Below, in pieces: positions 59,601-64,000 of a DNA stretch of 64,000 nt. The translations under genes and the position numbers were made by a program. The notes under the pieces were generated by a model. The model worked only from the letters and a program-made list of their open reading frames with translations. It searched no databases and was not told the DNA's origin. Numbering within the stretch: the first letter of the stretch is position 1; the number at the start of each line of letters is the position of its first letter. This DNA comes from Notamacropus eugenii (Eukaryota > Chordata > Mammalia > Diprotodontia > Macropodidae). The stretch covers positions 8,624,001-8,688,000 of the forward strand of contig NC_092872.1 of NCBI RefSeq assembly GCF_028372415.1, written 5' to 3'.

Positions 59601-62600
59601 CAGTCATACACCAGATTGGAGTAGGCCAGGCCCGCTGGGGGCCAACAAGGACCTGTGTCACCCTCTCTAGCCTGGGAGGTCAATGCATCCACCACCCTGC
59701 ATCCAATCAGACCCTCCCCCTCAATCACCCTCTATGGAACCTGAAAATGGAGCCTTCCTGTCACCTCATGACCTATCCATCCTTCTTTACCCTGGTTTGT
59801 GACCTTCACTCCCATTTCCACCCTGAAGGGCCAGTTCTCCAAGAGGACCATTAAGAAAATCTCTGCAACTTTTCAAAACAAAAATGATCCTTTAGTCCTG
59901 TGAATTGAATGACTGACTGTCCTGCCCTAGTTCCCATCGTTTGACCCTTAGCATCCTGTGAGAGCTTGACACCTTCTTCCCACATTTCCCACCAAAATGC
60001 CAGGGGATATTTTAAAGTGACTAACGGTCCCTAGCTCATGAAATGGTCTTAGTGGTTTCTTTGTTTGTCTGCAGAGCTTTGGAGTCTGACTCCATCAAGA
60101 AGACGAATCTTAAGGCAGGAGTCAGGCCCACGGCATCATGGAAGGGTTGGAAATTGGGGGTGGAGGGGATGGTCTAGTCCAAATCATATCTGAGCATGAG
60201 TCCCAGAAGGGTTTAGCATCCTCCCAAAAATTACAACGTTATCTCCATCTGAAACCCTCCAAGCACAGGGGTTTACCACCTCATTCCATCTGTAGACAGC
60301 TCTGAGTGTTACAAAGCTTTTCTTTATAAGGCTATGAAACTAAAATTTGCCCCTCTTCATTCATCCAGGAAACTTTATTTAAGTACCTTCACTTAAGTAC
60401 CACTCCACTCAAATACCTTCTATGCACAGATCACTTTGTTGGATGCTGGCACTGATATCAAATGTAGCTGAGACCTGGCCCCTGATCTCCTGGAGCTCTG
60501 CTCTCTTCTCTCAGTGCCCAATAGGATCCAGAAGGATAAATCTTCCATATTACAGCCCTTCAAATCCTTAAATATAAGTACCACATCCTCTCTAAGTTTT
60601 TTCTTCTCCTGGAGAAACAGGCCCAGTCCTTTCCGAGATCCTTCATATGGCCTCTGGGCCCCTCACCACCATGGTCACTCTGAACTTGTTCTAGCTTGTA
60701 TCTTTCTTAAAACGTAGTACCCCCAATTTGGACAGAGTAACCCTGAGGAAGTTGGTCAAGGGAAGAGGAAGGAAGTGGGGTGGATTATTATCTCCTTTGT
60801 TCTGGACTTTTGGGCTAGAAGTCAAGAACCTTGAGTCTCTCATGTGTCCTTGGGAAAATTATATGTCTTCTCGGAACTTCAGTTTTTGTTTGCTTTGTTT
60901 TTTTCTGCACTTTGAGTCAGGGAACCTGAGTTTAAATTCCATTCCCATACCTATTGGCTGTATGATGCTAAAAAATATCTTCATCTCTAGAGCTCAGTTT
61001 CCTCATCTGTAAAATGGTGATGATGTTTCCTGTGCTTCCCACCTCCCAGGGTTGTTTTGAGCAAAGTGCTTCGTGAACTCTAAAGCATCCCAGAAATGAG
61101 AGCTGTTATTGTTGGGAGGATGCTGCTGAGGCCAAGGGAGAGAGGAGACAGTGGCACAAAAGTGCTCTTTGTTTGAGGACAAATAGGGCTAAAATCTTAT
61201 CTGGGCAAGAGGAAAGGAGATGGCATCTCTCCTGGCCTGGGAGGAGGAGTGGAGGCTGGGAGAGGAAATGGTTGGGAAGCTGAGGTTATCCCAAGATGTA
61301 AAGGAGTAAGTGACGTGAGGGGATGGTTTGAATTTTGGCTATGTGAGCCATTAGGTCTGGGACTCTGCAGGGCCTCCTCCCTGGACAGAATGAAGGGGCA
61401 GAGGCTTTCACAAAAGTGGACCAGCCCTTGCCCTCAGAGAGCTTCTAGTCCACTAGGAAGATACAAGTACCCAGATACATAAATGCAAAATACATACCCA
61501 GTAATTTCAAGAGGAAGAAAGCACTAAGTGGGCACTTAATGGCAGTTTTTGGAATTGATTATTCCCCCTCTCTAAAAGAATTTCAGAGGATGCTTTGCCT
61601 ACTTCTGATTGAACCTCAGCAATCTGGCACATCTTTCTCTTATACACACACACACACATACACATTTTGCTATGTGTATATATACATGTACATATACACA
61701 AGGAATGTATAAGCACACAGAGATATACACAAACGTATATACGGAAGCACATAAAACACATTCATAGACACATACAAAGACGCCAACATATGCACATAAA
61801 TGTACACATATGGACCCATAAAAACACAGACACATACAAACACATATATATGCACAGGTACGCATAAACACACATACACAATTATACAGACCCATACAAA
61901 CATGCAGACATACTGCCCATTCTTCCAGGACGGTCCCTGCCTGAGCAGTCTCAGATCTGCTCAGGTCACTGGAGGCGGGCAGCCTGCCACAGGCTCAGGG
62001 TTCCCCAGCACCCACAAATGCTTTTTTCTAAGACACTTTTGTTTGAGAAAAATCTGCCTAGGGCCTGGAGGTGGGGGAGTCACAGGTGTGGGGGAAAGTC
62101 CCCTGGTTCCTGCCAGATCCCACATCTAGTCCTCACCCACCTAGAGCCCAATCTGAGAGTCGACTGGTGAACTTGAGGTCGTTAGGAATGGTAAGGATGT
62201 AGAAGAAATGAAAGAACACGTCCACAGCTACAATGGAGGCGAGGCTGAGTCCCGCCTGGGTTCGGATCTGCCACATTTCCCACTCTCTCCGAACGGGCTC
62301 CAGCTGGCTCACCTGGGGGTGGGGGGAGGAGGAGATGCTTACCTGGCTCTAGCCTCACTCCTTTGGAGTCACAGTCCTGCCCTTAGGGATACCCCCACCC
62401 TTGGTCTAAGTTGGGGGGCGGGGGAAACGCAGCCCTACCCCCAAGGGAGCTCATAGTGATCCCTCCACCCAGGTCCCTTACCTGGGCATGGAACTTGTCA
62501 AAGGTCATGAGGGGTCCAAAGAAGAAGAAGGGGAGATAGAAGTTGTATTTGAGCAGGTCCAGGAAGGAGTAATTGCCTTCCGGTCGAGCACAGTTCTCCA

Positions 62601-63750
62601 GGGCAAAGCTCATGCATCGGAAAATCGTGAAGCCGCTGCCCCCGTAAAACAGCACATCTTGAAGATCAAAAGTGCCCGTTACAAACCCGCTCTGGATGAG
62701 AAAGAACAGTAACCGCGCTCACTGGAGGCCCCTGGCATCTTCCCTCTCCCCTCCCCGAATCCTCCAAATCCTTCAGAGCCAAGTTCAACACCCATCCTAT
62801 GGATCAACACCCCAGCCTATGGATCATCTCACAGATCAGATCTGGAAAGCACTTACTAAGCACAGTTCTAGTACATAGCAGATGCTCCTGCATAAATGCT
62901 GATTTCCCACTGCCCTCACTTCCTCCCTCCCAGCCTATGCAGGCTCACTCATGCATTCATTCAGGGCTCCGGTAAATGTCCTTTCCTTTCATGTCTGGAC
63001 CTAAGAGCCACAACACTAAGGGAGAATAAAGGGAAGGGAGAATCTGTCCCTGCCTTCAGGAAGCTTACTACTCAGGAGAGAGCGAGTAGGAATAGACCCA
63101 GGCCCTGCCCTCAGGAAGCTCAAAATCTAGGGGAGACAAGAGTTGCAAACAAGGCAGGGTGTGAAGACGAGAGGAGAGTGTGGAGTCCCAGTTCTAAGGC
63201 TGAATGAAAGAGGTCCGGAGGGAGCGATGGTGTAGGCTGGGCCAGCTTTATGCGGGACAGGGGTAGGTAGGAACGGGGTTGTGCTGGACTTGGAAGGACA
63301 GGGAACTTTTGTAGAGGCATCGAGAAGAAGGAAAGGTACAAATCTCAGCTCTGCTGCTTACTACCTGTGTGACCTTGGGCAGGTGACTTACCCTTTCCAG
63401 GATTCAGTTACCTTCGTTGTAAAATGAGAGGTTTGGACTAGAGGACATCTGCATTCCCTTCCCTCTCTAGGACCTGGGACTCCTTTGGCTGCCCACGGCC
63501 CCTCTTTTCTCCTCCTCTTCCCTCCCCTCCTGACCTTCACTCATCTCAGGCTCACCTGCCATGAATTGGCGGGTTCCAGCTTGAACGAAGCCAGACTGGC
63601 GAGCCCCATGGTAAAGCACAGCCACCGTTGCTTGAGCAAGGAAACCATGTAGAGACCCAGGCAATGGGCCAAGAGGAGCAGCATGTAGGAGGAGCCCATG
63701 GTCCCCAGCACAGCGAGGGCCCCATACACTGCATACATCCAGGAGCGGAA
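53505..63750 (-). CDS. HHATL: HHATL, hedgehog acyltransferase-like MBOAT protein (last 8 exons)
   Basis: The CDS is complement(join(53505..53629,54194..54335,55132..55333,55871..55906,59490..59634,62141..62312,62482..62691,63556..63750)), 1227 bp or 408 residues. All junctions are GT/AG and in frame. Roughly the first 95 residues lie right of the window. Seen: a polytopic membrane protein with the MBOAT stretches [30 protein letters not shown] and [14 protein letters not shown]. The Leu in LWLGP stands where HHAT has its catalytic His. Family knowledge: HHATL (also called GUP1) is an ER membrane protein enriched in heart and skeletal muscle. It lacks acyltransferase activity and was reported to antagonise Sonic hedgehog palmitoylation. 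It ends [23 protein letters not shown], a charged cytosolic-type tail. The frame is intact. It lies tail to tail with KLHL40. Confidence 0.96.
53815..54085. repeat. GT tract, degenerate tandem array and antisense SINE in HHATL intron
   Basis: 53806-53830 is a short GT run. 53840-53960 holds three units like 'cagagctaggaaggacccta', similar to the array at 31640. 53960-54085 is an antisense MIR-type copy. Confidence 0.6.
54194..54335 (-). CDS. HHATL: HHATL coding exon (11th by human numbering)
   Basis: The acceptor is 'gctggacag|gcctcag' and the donor 'gctcacag|gtttgt'. It encodes [20 protein letters not shown] through [10 protein letters not shown], with a transmembrane-type stretch ([12 protein letters not shown]). 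Confidence 0.94.
54336..55131 (-). other. HHATL intron with SINEs
   Basis: 54600-54750 is a plus-strand MIR-type SINE and 54790-54925 a minus-strand one. 54365-54460 is purine-rich. Confidence 0.65.
55132..55333 (-). CDS. HHATL: HHATL coding exon (10th), contains His-to-Leu site
   Basis: The acceptor is 'ctccctgcag|atatgtc' and the donor 'cgagcagag|gtgagc'. It encodes [20 protein letters not shown] through EWGPVARAE. The Leu codon CTA at 55242-55240 (LWLGP) marks the lost catalytic His of MBOAT acyltransferases. Confidence 0.95.
55334..55870 (-). other. HHATL intron with a probable L1 scrap
   Basis: 55635-55770 resembles an antisense L1 3' UTR ('ctccctcaactattgtagaa', 'aatacacataatcaagcgta'). 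The rest is unassigned. Confidence 0.4.
55871..55906 (-). CDS. HHATL: HHATL 36-bp microexon
   Basis: The acceptor is 'tacatcctag|gcacttt' and the donor 'ctgtgcaa|gtgagt'. It encodes only [11 protein letters not shown] plus split codons at both ends (Thr and Lys). It is too short for frame-based gene finding but required to keep the frame between the flanking exons. Confidence 0.93.
55930..56700. repeat. Degenerate ~29-bp minisatellite in HHATL intron
   Basis: Repeated units resemble 'agggagccctgaggggacag' plus 'gggtatctc'. Clear spacings of 27-31 bp occur between successive 'tatctca' motifs at 55978-56100. The array is interrupted at 56260-56440 by a foldback element, resumes to about 56690, and an outlying piece is at 59320-59460. 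Confidence 0.8.
56262..56440. mobile_element. Foldback (MITE-like) DNA element inside the minisatellite
   Basis: Arm 56275-56326 ('aggccttcgggtgcggtc...') is complementary to about 56338-56390, leaving a loop of about 12 bases. The right end continues 'gccacaggttcctcacccct', resembling the end of hAT-type non-autonomous elements. It is non-coding. Confidence 0.7.
57120..57350 (+). repeat. tRNA-headed/MIR-type SINE
   Basis: This is a plus-strand copy ('ggatttggagtcaggaggat', 'tctgagtctcagctttctga', 'cattaaattcgatcatgtaa'). Confidence 0.7.
57360..58685 (+). repeat. CR1/L3-type LINE remnant with RT motifs
   Basis: The plus-strand translation shows [20 protein letters not shown] near 58040, then [20 protein letters not shown] and NYGPVKA near 58460-58540. 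These match CR1/L3 phrases (LL--YF-SVF, W---NV-PIFKKG, NYRPVSLTS). Many stops and shifts mark an ancient copy. Confidence 0.7.
58690..59160 (+). repeat. RTE-like LINE fragment
   Basis: The plus-strand translation includes [17 protein letters not shown], then [20 protein letters not shown] and [11 protein letters not shown]. These resemble the C-terminal RTE/BovB motif (LPVL-YG-ETW--TK, --AQRAMER). It is broken and lies between two CR1/L3 pieces. Confidence 0.65.
59165..59315 (+). repeat. CR1/L3 LINE 3' end
   Basis: The segment reads 'ccactagaggtctttaagca', then 'ggttggaccagatgccctct', typical of the CR1/L3 3' end. It may be the end of the element begun at 57360. Confidence 0.7.
59490..59634 (-). 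CDS. HHATL: HHATL coding exon (8th)
   Basis: The acceptor is 'ggcccccag|cgggcct' and the donor 'gcagaaac|gtaagt'. It encodes [20 protein letters not shown] through ALYVFAE. It is followed (minus strand) by the 3.6-kb intron with the minisatellite. Confidence 0.95.
59635..62140 (-). other. HHATL intron with CR1/L3, SINE and microsatellite
   Basis: 60050-60365 and 60510-60745 are antisense CR1/L3 3' sequence ('tttaccacctcattccatct', 'acagcccttcaaatccttaa', 'accaccatggtcactctgaa'), split by an unrelated 60370-60510 segment of old-repeat type. 60790-61105 holds sense SINEs. 61640-61910 is an ACAC/ATAC-rich microsatellite. The rest is unassigned. Confidence 0.65.
61640..61910 (+). repeat. ACAC/ACAT-rich microsatellite
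   Basis: This is an imperfect CA/CATA repeat with inserted CATAAA and CAGAC units. The Cys/Val-rich frames on the minus strand are artefacts. Confidence 0.9.
62141..62312 (-). CDS. HHATL: HHATL coding exon (7th)
   Basis: The acceptor is 'acccccag|gtgagcc' and the donor 'ggctctag|gtgggt'. It encodes [20 protein letters not shown] then a membrane segment [19 protein letters not shown] and [16 protein letters not shown]. It begins with GTGAGC, which resembles a donor, but the upstream CAG is the real junction. Confidence 0.93.
62482..62691 (-). CDS. HHATL: HHATL coding exon (6th)
   Basis: The acceptor is 'ctcatccag|agcgggt' and the donor 'catgcccag|gtaagg'. It encodes 70 residues, [20 protein letters not shown] through [12 protein letters not shown], including the [17 protein letters not shown] motif. 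Confidence 0.95.
62720..63555 (-). other. HHATL intron
   Basis: 62840-62905 holds an old SINE tail ('cacttactaagcacagttct'). 62930-63250 contains an old dispersed repeat ('gccttcaggaagcttactac'). 63340-63480 is a sense MIR-type SINE. There are no exon signals. Confidence 0.55.
63556..63750 (-). CDS. HHATL: HHATL coding exon (5th), first in the window
   Basis: The acceptor is 'ctgcccacag|ttccgct' and the donor 'tcatggcag|gtgagc'. It encodes 65 residues, [20 protein letters not shown] through LEPANSWQ, with two membrane-type segments. Upstream exons lie beyond 64000. Confidence 0.95.
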
Positions 63751-63819
63751 CTGTGGGCAGAGAAAGAAAGACCGAGGAGTAGATCCAGGGGGAAGAGGCA
63801 GTGAGGACATGGAGGTGCC

Positions 63820-64000
63820 TTATGGAAGCTGGACTAGCTCTAGGTCAGGAGTCAGGAGACCTGAGTCCCACCCATCTAGGAAAACGTCCTGTGTGACCTT
63901 AGGTAAGTCATTTCTCCTTCCTGGGCCTGAGTTTCCACACCTGTAAAATGAGTTTAGATGAGATGATCTCTAAGGGTTCATTCAGTTCTGATATTCTGTG
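63820..64000 (+). repeat. MIR-type SINE at the window end
   Basis: This is a sense copy ('gtcaggagacctgagtccca', 'gagtttccacacctgtaaaa', 'ttcattcagttctgatattc') in the HHATL intron upstream of the last listed exon. Confidence 0.75.

Overview
The window is mammalian nuclear DNA, most likely from a marsupial. Two observations support this. First, three exon-intron genes keep the gene order known from human chromosome 3p22.1. Second, the repeats between them are CR1/L3, L2, RTE-like and L1 LINEs, MIR-type SINEs, and tRNA-headed SINEs with the head 'cagctaggtggcacagtgga' and the tail 'tctttgccaagaaaacccca', a combination typical of marsupials. I cannot name the species.

Layout. Positions 1-6600 are repeats: L1 fragments, SINEs, a TCTA/TCTG microsatellite and an L2-like LINE. 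Positions 6712-9054 (+) hold the last two coding exons of ZBTB47, a C2H2 zinc-finger protein. Its BTB domain and first fingers lie left of the window. A long 3' UTR probably runs to a poly(A) signal at 12958. Positions 13000-23500 are intergenic, with many SINEs and L2/CR1 remnants. Positions 24189-34350 (+) hold KLHL40 complete: six coding exons, 633 residues, with every junction in frame and canonical GT/AG. KLHL40 is a muscle BTB-BACK-Kelch adaptor. Positions 35200-53280 are an intergenic interval of about 18 kb that carries a deleted L1 with a clear target-site duplication, a 59-bp inverted repeat, a pseudogene fragment of the WSCD2 first coding region, and large microsatellites. Positions 53505-63750 (-) hold the last eight coding exons of HHATL, a catalytically dead MBOAT protein. 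Its first exons lie right of the window.

Biology. KLHL40 and HHATL are both striated-muscle genes and sit tail to tail, downstream of the transcription factor ZBTB47. The genes look ordinary and intact. The less expected items are the WSCD2-derived pseudogene, a degenerate ~29-bp minisatellite in an HHATL intron split by later insertions, a ~140-bp pyrimidine tract that serves as the KLHL40 last acceptor, a SINE ending next to the KLHL40 exon 5 acceptor, and several nested or composite repeats. I found no convincing endogenous retrovirus, CRISPR array, tRNA gene or prokaryote-like system.
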